Assembly: GCA_023384495.1 (NCBI GenBank)
Contig: JAHDWG010000023.1
Location: 1-32,837, forward strand
DNA length: 32,837 nt
Direction: 5' to 3'
DNA from: Caldilineaceae bacterium
Lineage (GTDB): Bacteria > Chloroflexota > Anaerolineae > Caldilineales > Caldilineaceae
Shown piece after piece: positions 14,706 through 21,971 of this stretch. Within the stretch, counting starts at the first letter, position 1. Each line of letters starts with the position of its first letter. The notes below the pieces were generated by a model, which did not search any database, had not been told where the DNA came from, and saw nothing but the letters and a program-made list of their open reading frames with translations. Made by a program: the position numbers and the translations under genes.

Positions 14706-15320
14706 ATGGATATGGCCGCCGTACGTGGAGCGCAACCGTTGTACAAATTGCCAAAACAGATCGAGCGCGCCCTAAACGGCGCGCTCTTGCCAGGCCGGCG
14801 CATCCTCATTGAACAGGTCGCGGCGCAGCGCACACCGAAGCGCGTCTTGGTCATCGGCCAGTGGCGTGCGGCCGATCTCGATCATATGCGCGAGTCGTTT
14901 CCCCGCGCCCGGTTTACGCTGATCGCACCAACGGCTGAGCACGAGACGGCCGGCCACACATCCCCCACTGAAACCGACGCCACGCGCTGGCTGGCCGGCC
15001 CCTACAGCCAACCGGTGAAGACAACCCACCCCTTCGATGTCGCCTTCTTGGCCTATGGGCTTGGCCGCAGCCAAATGGATGTGGACGCCATCATTACCGC
15101 CCTTCAAACCGATCTACGCCCCGGTGGCCTTGTGGCGGTTGTCGATTTCCATGACGCGCCTTTGGCGCCCATGCAGGCATGGCTGCGTCGCTGTGCAATT
15201 GAAGCGAACGGCCACCTGCTGCCAACCCTAACCACCCACTTCAAGCGCAGCACCATTGCAGTCGAGGGTGCGCACGGCGGGCTGTGGCGCTATCTTCTGT
15301 TTCTCGGTGAAAACCGTTAA
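14706..15320 (+). CDS. Methyltransferase-like protein (class I fold), function uncertain
   Basis: This 204-residue soluble protein has a Rossmann-type pattern. A first strand ends VLVIGQW (near 47-53) where SAM methyltransferases have a GxGxG motif, a later strand reads FDVAFLAYGLGRS, and LRPGGLVAVVDFHD near 136-149 is the classic post-motif of UbiE/BtaB-like methyltransferases. The SAM glycine motif is degenerate and an acidic ribose ligand is not obvious, so it may not bind SAM normally. The C-terminal part loosely recalls lipid headgroup methyltransferases, but no BtaA partner is present. It is first in a rightward operon behind Pho-type repeats, followed 26 bp later by the PHP gene. AAGGAAGAG just upstream supports the ATG. 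Fold moderately sure; activity unknown. Confidence 0.65.
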   Translation: MDMAAVRGAQPLYKLPKQIERALNGALLPGRRILIEQVAAQRTPKRVLVIGQWRAADLDHMRESFPRARFTLIAPTAEHETAGHTSPTETDATRWLAGPYSQPVKTTHPFDVAFLAYGLGRSQMDVDAIITALQTDLRPGGLVAVVDFHDAPLAPMQAWLRRCAIEANGHLLPTLTTHFKRSTIAVEGAHGGLWRYLLFLGENR

Positions 15321-15346
15321 TCCAGACAACAGCGAGCAAGCCATTC

Positions 15347-16096
15347 ATGGGAAAAGCCGACCTGCACGTCCACACAATCTACAGCTACGATGGCACCGCC
15401 ACGGTGGCCGCCACGCTAGAATATGTGAAACGTCATACCGACCTGACCACCATTGCAATCACCGACCACGACACCATTGACGGCGCGCTCGAAGCCGTTG
15501 CGCTGGCGCCCCGATATGGCATTGAGGTCATCCCCGGCATTGAGGTCACCACCGCCGAGGGGCATCTGCTCGCCCTCTTCGTACAAGCACCCATCCCCGC
15601 CGGACGTTCGCTTATCGAAACGGTCCATCTTGTGGCCGAACAGGGCGGAATCGCCATCGCCGCCCACCCAGGCGGCCCGTGGCGGTGGTGTCTACGCGAA
15701 GCGAACATCGCGGCGGCGCTGGCAGACGCGCAGATAGCCCAAACGCTAGTAGGGCTTGAGGCGTACAACGCCAGCCTGCCCAACCTGGCCCTCAATCAGC
15801 ACGCCTGCGCCATGGGACAACGATTGCCACTGGCCATGGTCGGCGCCAGCGATGCCCATATGTTATGGATGATCGGGATGGCGGCTACCTGGTTTCCCGG
15901 TGAAGGCAGCCGTGATCTCCGCACAGCGCTCGCCCATCGCACAACCACCCTGAGCGTGTCGGCGCGGCCAGCGCACTTTCTTGCCAGTTATCTGAAACAC
16001 CAACTGCTGCGGATGATGGGTTTGGCGCAATGGGCGCCCTCTACACCTGGCGCGCCGATTGCACTCCGGCGGTTGGCCGCGGTGCACCAGCCCTGA
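15347..16096 (+). CDS. PHP-domain metal-dependent phosphoesterase
   Basis: This 249-residue protein has the PHP metal-site residues in order: HVH (H7, H9), TDHD (D40, H41, D42), E66, AAHPGG (H107) and GASDAH (D169, H171). PHP proteins hydrolyse phosphoester bonds using a trinuclear metal centre. Stand-alone members include histidinol-phosphate phosphatase, nucleoside bisphosphate phosphatases and enzymes acting on short nucleic acids. The order and length fit the YciV/TrpH-like group, though the substrate cannot be fixed. A basic tail of about 50 residues follows the domain. In a Pho-box-controlled operon it could salvage phosphate from an organic ester (inference). No strong ribosome site precedes the ATG. 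Confidence 0.85.
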   Translation: MGKADLHVHTIYSYDGTATVAATLEYVKRHTDLTTIAITDHDTIDGALEAVALAPRYGIEVIPGIEVTTAEGHLLALFVQAPIPAGRSLIETVHLVAEQGGIAIAAHPGGPWRWCLREANIAAALADAQIAQTLVGLEAYNASLPNLALNQHACAMGQRLPLAMVGASDAHMLWMIGMAATWFPGEGSRDLRTALAHRTTTLSVSARPAHFLASYLKHQLLRMMGLAQWAPSTPGAPIALRRLAAVHQP

Positions 16097-16217
16097 TCTT
16101 GGTCGCCGGTCAACACGACGCCCCCACCCTGGACTGCCAGAGAGGCAAAATCAGGGGGTTTATGCGTTTCACAAGTGGGCCGAGGAACGAAGGTCCAACA
16201 AGCGAAGGGAATGGGCA

Positions 16218-17462
16218 ATGGCGCAAACAGTGGATCGGCTCTATCGGATTGCCTTTTTTGTCGAGGGGATGCACGCCAGCGAGGTGGACACAAGCACCCG
16301 CCTTCAGGCCCAGGCCCTGCGTACTCTCGGCCATCAGGTGATCATCTTTAGCCCCTGGCAAGCAACTAGCACCCGTCTACAGCCGGCTGAAACGGTGCAG
16401 TTGGCGGCCATGAGCGTGAAGTTGAAATCACGCATTGACCTGAGCTATCCGCTCTCGTGGCAGTTGTTGCGTATTTTCAAAGCGCAACCCTTTGATCTGA
16501 TCCACATCCACACCTCAACATCGGTCAATCTGCTGGCGTGGCAGATGGCCACACTCTACAAATTGCCTATCGTCTACACCTATCACACACTGTCCAAAGA
16601 ATATCTCCACTATCTTGGCTTGTTTTCGGAGCAGATGACCACGCTCTTCACCCCAATGGTAGAGTTATATGATAAAATGATCTGCGACCGGGCGGCGCTT
16701 GTGATAACGCCATCAGCCAAGGCCGCCGCCTATCTTCGCAATCTAGGAATTCAACCCGAGATACGCACGGTGCCCAACGGTGTCGATGTGGCGCGCTTTC
16801 GTCCCGGACAGTCGACTTTGCTCCAGACCGAATTCGGTGTGCCGCGTGATGCTTTCGTCTTACTTTTTGTGGGCCGGCTCAATCAGGAAAAGCGCCCGCT
16901 GCTGGCCTATGAACTCTTTCGCCACGCGGCCCACGCCCACCCCCGTTTGCACCTGGTGATGGTGGGCGACGGCGCGCTGCGACCCGTATTGGCCCAGCGC
17001 GCCCACCATGACGGCCTTGCCCAGCGCGTCACCCTGACGGGAAAGGTAGACTACGCGCAGATGCCGGGCGTTTACAACGGCGCCCACCTATGGATCTCAA
17101 CCTCGCAGAGCGAGGTCCACCCGATGGCCGCGCTAGAGGCCGCAGCCTGTGGGCTGCCAGCGGTTGCCTTTGCCGACCCGGCGCTGACAGGGATCGTCGA
17201 GCACGGCGTCAGTGGGTGGCTGGTGACGGAGAATGAAGCGTTTTTGGATGGCATTGCGCAACTTCTCGATTCGCCCGAGCGTTATGCTATGATGCAGAAC
17301 GCTGCTATTGCGCAGGCCCAACGCTATCATATCGAGGCGAGCGCACGACGGATGGTCGACTGCTATCACGAGGTAATGGCTAGCAGGGCCGCGCGCATAC
17401 CTGAAAATCGCAAACCGCGCCACCGTGGGCGACTGGATCTGCTACGAGAGTTTCGTCGATAG
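16218..17462 (+). CDS. GT4 glycosyltransferase, diacylglycerol glucosyltransferase-like
   Basis: This 414-residue GT-B enzyme has an N-terminal acceptor domain with the region FDLIHIHTS, then VYTYHTLSKEYLHY, the pattern shared with bacterial 1,2-diacylglycerol 3-glucosyltransferases. The C-terminal donor domain begins at LLFVGRLNQEKRP, and EX7E is E299/E307 in SEVHPMAALE. Related enzymes move glucose from UDP-glucose to diacylglycerol on the inner leaflet, making glycolipids that replace phospholipids when phosphate is scarce. Other GT4 acceptors such as mannosyl or phosphoinositol lipids cannot be excluded. I chose the ATG at 16218 (MAQTVDRLYRIAFF) because GAAGGGA lies about 7 bases upstream; the frame extends 53 residues further without homology. 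A 121-bp gap separates it from the PHP gene; the PAP2-like gene follows 26 bp later. Confidence 0.85.
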   Translation: MAQTVDRLYRIAFFVEGMHASEVDTSTRLQAQALRTLGHQVIIFSPWQATSTRLQPAETVQLAAMSVKLKSRIDLSYPLSWQLLRIFKAQPFDLIHIHTSTSVNLLAWQMATLYKLPIVYTYHTLSKEYLHYLGLFSEQMTTLFTPMVELYDKMICDRAALVITPSAKAAAYLRNLGIQPEIRTVPNGVDVARFRPGQSTLLQTEFGVPRDAFVLLFVGRLNQEKRPLLAYELFRHAAHAHPRLHLVMVGDGALRPVLAQRAHHDGLAQRVTLTGKVDYAQMPGVYNGAHLWISTSQSEVHPMAALEAAACGLPAVAFADPALTGIVEHGVSGWLVTENEAFLDGIAQLLDSPERYAMMQNAAIAQAQRYHIEASARRMVDCYHEVMASRAARIPENRKPRHRGRLDLLREFRR

Positions 17463-17488
17463 AGAAATGTGAAGGAAAGGCAAACCCC

Positions 17489-18121
17489 ATGATGCAACCG
17501 GCGTCGGTATTCCGTACCGACCATGACGCCACCAACTCACCTACAACCCGAAGCCGCCGTGTGGCCTACTGGGTTTCACAGATTGCCAGCCCCCCCGTGT
17601 TGGGGGTGGCTGTGACCATGGTGGCGGCCGCGGCGCTGGCTACGCCAGCGGCGTGGCTATGGTCTGTCATCTATCTTGTGTTGGCGATCGGCGTGCCCTG
17701 CCTCTACATTGTCTGGCTTGTGTGGCGCGGCGAGCTGGCGGATGTACACCTACCCGTCCGCGAGCAGCGCATTCGCCCCATGCTCTGTGCGGTGGGCGCC
17801 GCCCTGGCCGCCTGGGTGGTGCTCAATCTGGCCGCGGCCCCGCGTTTGTTGCAATCCATTGCCGCCGTCAACAGCGTGCAATCTCTGCTCTTTGTCCTCA
17901 TCACGTTGCGCTGGAAGATCAGCCTGCACACAGCCACGTCGGCAAACCTGACCGTGCTGGGGCTGGGCCTGATGGGCAGCCCCGCGCTGCCGCTGGTGGC
18001 GCTGACGCCGCTGGTGGCGTGGGCGCGCATTCAACTGCAACGGCACACACTAGGGCAAACCTTTGCAGGGGCCACGCTGGGCGCGACGCTGGTCATTGCA
18101 GCATTGTGGTATGTTGCTTAA
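17489..18121 (+). CDS. PAP2-like membrane protein with degenerate active site
   Basis: This 210-residue integral membrane protein has about five or six hydrophobic segments. Its layout matches PAP2 lipid phosphatases: REQRIRP near 90-96 where the family has KX6RP, SLH near 146-148 where it has PSGH, and ARIQLQRHTLGQ near 183-194 where it has SRX5HX3D. The key His survives, but the final Asp is Gln and other residues differ, so catalysis may be weak or altered. An active enzyme would convert phosphatidic acid to diacylglycerol, the acceptor of the preceding glycosyltransferase, and release phosphate. AAGGAAAGG upstream supports the ATG; an ATG follows immediately. The stop codon lies inside the first Pho-box unit at 18118. 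Confidence 0.65.
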   Translation: MMQPASVFRTDHDATNSPTTRSRRVAYWVSQIASPPVLGVAVTMVAAAALATPAAWLWSVIYLVLAIGVPCLYIVWLVWRGELADVHLPVREQRIRPMLCAVGAALAAWVVLNLAAAPRLLQSIAAVNSVQSLLFVLITLRWKISLHTATSANLTVLGLGLMGSPALPLVALTPLVAWARIQLQRHTLGQTFAGATLGATLVIAALWYVA

Positions 18122-18171
18122 CATACTCTTAACTTGCCGTTGTGACTGCGTTAACAACAGCCAATTACACT
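18118..18171 (+). promoter_or_regulatory. Pho box of four 11-bp units with -10
   Basis: Units start at 18118, 18129, 18140 and 18151: TTAAC, TTAAC, TTGTG, TTAAC, each followed by 6 bp, exactly 11 bp apart. TACACT (18166-18171; 4 of 6 to TATAAT) begins after a 10-bp gap, the spacing of classical Pho promoters where PhoB replaces the -35. A start site near 18178 is predicted. The first unit overlaps the stop codon of the PAP2-like gene. Confidence 0.65.
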
Positions 18172-18177
18172 GTGGAT

Positions 18178-18300
18178 GGTTGCGCAGCATTCTGGGGAGC
18201 TGAACACTCGCAATCCATCCTCTTTTCCAATTACCTCGATCCCACCCTCCTTCACACAGGGGTGCGCCTTGTAGCCGGGCGCACCCCTGTGTATTTTTTG
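18178..18300 (+). ncRNA. Candidate phosphate-responsive small RNA
   Basis: A transcript from the Pho-box promoter would start near 18178 and end at the terminator near 18300, about 120 nt, with no open reading frame of note and no gene inside. It could also be a terminated leader that regulates phoB-phoR. Ends are inferred from promoter and terminator positions; no known RNA family is recognised. Confidence 0.35.
18254..18300 (+). terminator. Strong rho-independent terminator
   Basis: A 15-bp perfect stem (ACACAGGGGTGCGCC at 18254-18268 with its complement at 18278-18292) with a 9-nt loop is followed by ATTTTTTG. It ends the rightward operon and any transcript from the Pho box at 18118. Confidence 0.85.
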
Positions 18301-18533
18301 CACATGCGCGGGCTTGCTACACGGCGGTTGCCTTGAAAACACGCATGAGGGGCCGGCCAGGGCGGCAAAGCAACGCGCATTTTCGAGCAGAGCTGAGGAT
18401 GAATGCAGCCCGGCAGACTTGCGCGCTTGCCCCTTTGCGTGGATACTCACAGCGTGTGTGAAGGTTGCCCGGCGTCGTGGGTTGCTCTCGGTTTGACGTT
18501 GCCGGCAAACATTTTTTGATGCAGGGGGCGGTC

Positions 18534-19256
18534 GTGAATCCAAAAGTGTTGGTCGTTGAAGATGAGCCGGCGCTGGCTGATGCGCTGGAGTACAGCCTGT
18601 CGCGCCAGGGGTATGAAGTGAGCGTTGCCGGCGATGGGGTCAAGGCGCTGGAGATGGCTCGTCAGACGATCCCCGATCTGGTAGTGCTCGACATCATGCT
18701 GCCTCATCTGGATGGCTATGAGGTCTGCCGCATCCTACGCCAGGAGACAAACGCGCCGATTATCATGTTGACGGCGCGCGCCGATGAGGTTGACAAGGTG
18801 GTGGGTCTCGAAGTTGGCGCCGATGACTACCTGACCAAACCCTTTAGTATGCGCGAACTGATTGCCCGCGTCAAGGCGCTGCTGCGCCGCGTCCGTCTCG
18901 ACCGTGAAGAGATGGCGACGACCAGCACCCCCAATGGTCACCCCGATGTGCCCACCGAGCGTATGGTTTTTGGCGACCTGGTCATCGATCTGAGCCGTCG
19001 CGAGGTTTCATTTGGCGGGGGGGCGTTCCATCTCAAACCAAAAGAGTTCGACCTTCTGGTCTTTCTGGCGCGCAACCGGGGCATCGTGCTCAGCCGAGAC
19101 CTGATCCTCGAACGGGTGTGGGGCTGGGACTACGACGGCGGCAGCCGCACGGTGGATGTTCACGTGCGCTGGCTGCGCGAAAAGATCGAAGCGGACCCCG
19201 CCAACCCCACACGCCTGGTCACTGTCCGCGGGATCGGATACCGGTTTGAGGGGTGA
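18534..19256 (+). CDS. phoB: PhoB-type response regulator (OmpR family)
   Basis: This 240-residue transcription factor has a receiver domain (about 4-120: E9, D10, phosphoacceptor D53, T80, K102) and a winged-helix DNA-binding domain (about 140-238), with the recognition region ending [15 protein letters not shown] and RGIGYRFEG at the C-terminus. This is the PhoB/RegX3 arrangement. Phosphorylated by the kinase encoded next door, it should bind the 11-bp TTAAC repeats here and at 14478-14519. I chose the GTG at 18534 because AGGGGG lies 5 bases upstream; an in-frame ATG at 18519 lacks a ribosome site. The phosphate role is inferred from the pst operon, the Pho-type repeats and the PhoR-like partner; the family itself is certain. 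Confidence 0.88.
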   Translation: MNPKVLVVEDEPALADALEYSLSRQGYEVSVAGDGVKALEMARQTIPDLVVLDIMLPHLDGYEVCRILRQETNAPIIMLTARADEVDKVVGLEVGADDYLTKPFSMRELIARVKALLRRVRLDREEMATTSTPNGHPDVPTERMVFGDLVIDLSRREVSFGGGAFHLKPKEFDLLVFLARNRGIVLSRDLILERVWGWDYDGGSRTVDVHVRWLREKIEADPANPTRLVTVRGIGYRFEG

Positions 19257-19272
19257 GCTTTGAAACCAAGAT

Positions 19273-19301
19273 TTGACAGATTACAAGAATCATTGTATTC
19301 C
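19273..19301 (+). promoter_or_regulatory. Possible separate promoter for the phoR-type kinase
   Basis: A perfect TTGACA (19273-19278), a 17-bp spacer and a weak TATTCC -10 lie in the 113-bp gap between the regulator and kinase genes. The weak -10 keeps confidence low. Confidence 0.3.
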
Positions 19302-19369
19302 AGTAGAGGTCACAGATGGTCGTCTTCGGAACCGACCTCGTCGAATAGAAGAAACACAGCCCAACCAAA

Positions 19370-20770
19370 ATGCTTCACTCACCGCGCCTGCGGTGGCGCA
19401 CCGCATTCTCCTATGCCGTCGTCATTGCCCTGATCCTCACGGGGTTGACCTATTATCTCTCTGCGCGGTTTGACATTCCGCCAGGGCAAGCTGCGCGCCC
19501 TGTGGCAGTGGCCGGCCTGTTGATTTCTGGGTTGATGGTCTTCCAGGCCGAGCGTGCGGCGGCCACCGTGCGCCGGCTTACGCTAGTGGCGCATCGCATT
19601 GCCCAAGGCGACCTGGATGCGCGCATCATTTCGTTGAGCAGCGGCGAGATCGGCCAGCTTGCCCGTGCGTTCAACCGTATGGCCGACCGGCTGCAAAAAC
19701 AGATCGAGAAGCGCAACCGCGAGCGAGACCGGCTGGACACGGTGCTCCACGCGCTGAACGATGGCGTGCTGATCATCAACCGCCATGGCGAGGTTCGGCT
19801 GATCAACAGTGCGGCCGAACGCATCCTCCAGGTGACAGCCACCGTCGCACGCGACCGCACCTTTATCCAGGCGGTGCGCGACCACCGCATCGTCGAGGTT
19901 TTTCAGCGTTGCCTGCAGAGCGGGCATGAAGAGAACGCCATGTTGGAGCTTGAGGGCGGACGGATGCTGCGCGTGGCGGCGACGCCCTTTCTCCGTGGGC
20001 GGCAGCGCGGGCATGTTGTCATCCTACAAGATTTGACGCAGCTCTACCAGTTGCAGACTGTGCGCCGCGATTTCATCAGCAACATCTCTCACGAATTACG
20101 CACACCCGTCGCCTCGCTGCGCGCCCTGGTCGATACCCTGGCCGACGGCGCGATCGATGACCCGCCCGCCGCCCAACGCTTCCTTTCTCGTATGGATGTA
20201 GAAGTGGAGGCCATGGCGCAAATGGTGCAAGAGCTATTGGAGTTGGCGCACATTGAGTCAGGCCAAACACCGCTGCGGCTACGCGAGTTGCCCGCCACCG
20301 AGGTCGTTGGCCCAGGCGCTGAACGGCTTCGCCCCCAGGCCGAACGGGCGGCCATTTCATTGACCATCGACTCACCGGAAAAGCTGCCTTCGATTGTGGT
20401 AGACCCGGATCGCATCCAACAGGTCATGGCCAATCTCGTGCAAAACGCGATCAAGTTCACCCCTGCCGGGGGCGCTATCCACGTCCAGGTAGAGCATCAC
20501 CCTGACCGAGGCGAATTGGTGGTTGCCGTGTGCGACACAGGCGCGGGCATTGCGCCCGATGATCTCTCGCGAATCTTTGAGCGCTTCTACAAGGCCGACC
20601 GCGCCCGCTCGGGGGAAGGCGCCGGCCTGGGATTGGCGATTGCCAAACACATTGTGCAGGCGCACGGTGGGCGGATCTGGGCCGAGAGCACTTATGGCAA
20701 AGGCAGCAACTTCTATTTCACCCTCCCCACCACGTCTCCGGCAGAGGTCCCCATCGCCCCCGCCGTATGA
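19370..20770 (+). CDS. phoR: PhoR-type sensor histidine kinase
   Basis: This 466-residue inner-membrane kinase has two hydrophobic segments (about 12-31 and 44-58) with almost no extracytoplasmic loop. HAMP (about 60-113) and PAS (about 122-225) follow, then the phosphotransfer domain with H241 in SHELRTPVASL and an intact ATPase domain (NLVQNAIKFTP, CDTGAGI, GAGLGLAIAK). The short loop, PAS domain and lack of an external sensor fit PhoR, which reads phosphate status through contact with Pst and PhoU rather than a ligand. The partner regulator ends 113 bp upstream. The ATG has no clear Shine-Dalgarno. Phosphate function is inferred from context. Confidence 0.87.
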   Translation: MLHSPRLRWRTAFSYAVVIALILTGLTYYLSARFDIPPGQAARPVAVAGLLISGLMVFQAERAAATVRRLTLVAHRIAQGDLDARIISLSSGEIGQLARAFNRMADRLQKQIEKRNRERDRLDTVLHALNDGVLIINRHGEVRLINSAAERILQVTATVARDRTFIQAVRDHRIVEVFQRCLQSGHEENAMLELEGGRMLRVAATPFLRGRQRGHVVILQDLTQLYQLQTVRRDFISNISHELRTPVASLRALVDTLADGAIDDPPAAQRFLSRMDVEVEAMAQMVQELLELAHIESGQTPLRLRELPATEVVGPGAERLRPQAERAAISLTIDSPEKLPSIVVDPDRIQQVMANLVQNAIKFTPAGGAIHVQVEHHPDRGELVVAVCDTGAGIAPDDLSRIFERFYKADRARSGEGAGLGLAIAKHIVQAHGGRIWAESTYGKGSNFYFTLPTTSPAEVPIAPAV

Positions 20771-20825
20771 TCCCTCCATTGATCCCAATCTGCTCGTCAC
20801 AATTCCACGGGCATAGGAAAGATGG

Positions 20826-20840
20826 TATACTCTTTCCATG
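20826..20840 (+). promoter_or_regulatory. -10 element placing the start at the ATG (leaderless candidate)
   Basis: TATACT at 20826-20831 (5 of 6 to TATAAT) ends 6 bp before the ATG at 20838, so transcription would begin at or next to the start codon. There is no Shine-Dalgarno before this ATG, as a leaderless message would require. The -35 region is poor. Confidence 0.35.
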
Positions 20841-21860
20841 CGCAAACGTCTTCTTCACCGGTTGCAGCCGTTGTTGCTGCTGATTAGCCTGGCGCTTGTG
20901 GCGCTCTTGTTACACAATCAATGGACGGAACTTCAGGCCCACCCCTGGCGTTTGCACGGTGGGTGGCTCGTGGTTTCGGCGGCTGCCCTGCTGGCGGCCT
21001 GGCTGATCGAAGTCAACCTCTGGCAGCGGCTGCTGGCCGGCGTCGGCGGGGGATTGCCCTTTTGGCCGGCGTGGCGCATCTGGTTTCTCACGGCGCTGGT
21101 GCGCTATATCCCCGGCAACATTTGGCAGCCGCTTAGTATGACGCTCTATTGCCAACAGTGGGGGGTGCGTCCCGAGGCGACGCTCATGAGCATGGTGCTC
21201 TATCAGGCGGTGACGTTGCTTGCCGTGGCCCCGATTGCCGCGCTCTATCTGCTCTTGAACCAACAGACCGGGGTATGGACAGGGCTGTTGGCGGGCGCAA
21301 CGCCGTGGCTGGTGGGGGTGGGGTTGGCGCCCCTGCTCGTCTTTCTTATCCGCCCAGACTGGCTCGTGGCGCTGGTGAACTGGGCGCTGCGGCGGATTGG
21401 GCGCCCCGCGCTGGAGGCAACCCTCTCCACCGGGCGGCTGTTGCTGTTCCTGTCGTTGGGCGTGCTCAGTTGGCTGCTGTGGGGTGTCTCGTTTGCCGCC
21501 CTCACCTTCGGGCTACGCGTCTATGCGATCGATGAAATCCTGCGTCTGGCGCCCTATTTGGTGGCGGTCTTTTCGGTGGGCTACGCCATCGGCTTTTTGA
21601 GCCTGATCACGCCGAGCGGGTTTGGCGTGCGCGAGGGCGCCTATTATCTGCTGCTCACGCCGCTGCTCGACGGCGGCGCGGTGACGGTGGCGGCATTGGC
21701 CATGCGCATCTGGATCGTGCTTGGCGAGGTGATGATGGCCGGGTTGAGCGCGATCGGCTTGCGCGGCGCTGTGGCCGAAACCAGCTCGCCGCCAACAAGC
21801 GCCTATGCACCGACGCCAGTGTCACCCTATGTAGCCCCCCATGAGCCGCGGACGGAGTAA
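20838..21860 (+). CDS. LPG-synthase-type transmembrane protein (UPF0104/flippase-like)
   Basis: This 340-residue integral membrane protein has about eight hydrophobic segments. Diagnostic family motifs are RYIPGNIWQP near 92-101 and TPSGFGVREGAYY near 256-268. The family includes the membrane half of lysylphosphatidylglycerol synthase, where it flips lipids, and stand-alone members near glycosyltransferase genes that probably move glycolipids or polyprenyl-linked sugars. The aminoacyl-transfer domain of MprF is absent, so lysyl-lipid synthesis is not implied. A Pro/Ser/Thr-rich tail of about 30 residues ends the protein. It opens a rightward block of glycosyltransferase genes, so lipid-linked sugar translocation is the likely role (inference). 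Confidence 0.8.
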   Translation: MRKRLLHRLQPLLLLISLALVALLLHNQWTELQAHPWRLHGGWLVVSAAALLAAWLIEVNLWQRLLAGVGGGLPFWPAWRIWFLTALVRYIPGNIWQPLSMTLYCQQWGVRPEATLMSMVLYQAVTLLAVAPIAALYLLLNQQTGVWTGLLAGATPWLVGVGLAPLLVFLIRPDWLVALVNWALRRIGRPALEATLSTGRLLLFLSLGVLSWLLWGVSFAALTFGLRVYAIDEILRLAPYLVAVFSVGYAIGFLSLITPSGFGVREGAYYLLLTPLLDGGAVTVAALAMRIWIVLGEVMMAGLSAIGLRGAVAETSSPPTSAYAPTPVSPYVAPHEPRTE

Positions 21861-21971
21861 TGCAATGGCGCAAATGCAAATGGCTGGCGCAACCCAACCA
21901 TGCTGCGCGTGGCGAGCAGGCCACAAAATGCGCGGGCGCACCTCAATCAACCGCGGAGGCGCCGGCCCAGC

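Larger units (their letters stand above)
18122..18533. other. Region between the lipid-type operon and phoB
   Basis: This 412-bp region holds the Pho box and -10 (to 18171), a strong terminator (18254-18300) and then about 230 bp before phoB in which I see no gene and no clear promoter. The terminator separates the Pho-box promoter from phoB, so phoB either needs read-through or has its own weak promoter downstream. Confidence 0.5.
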
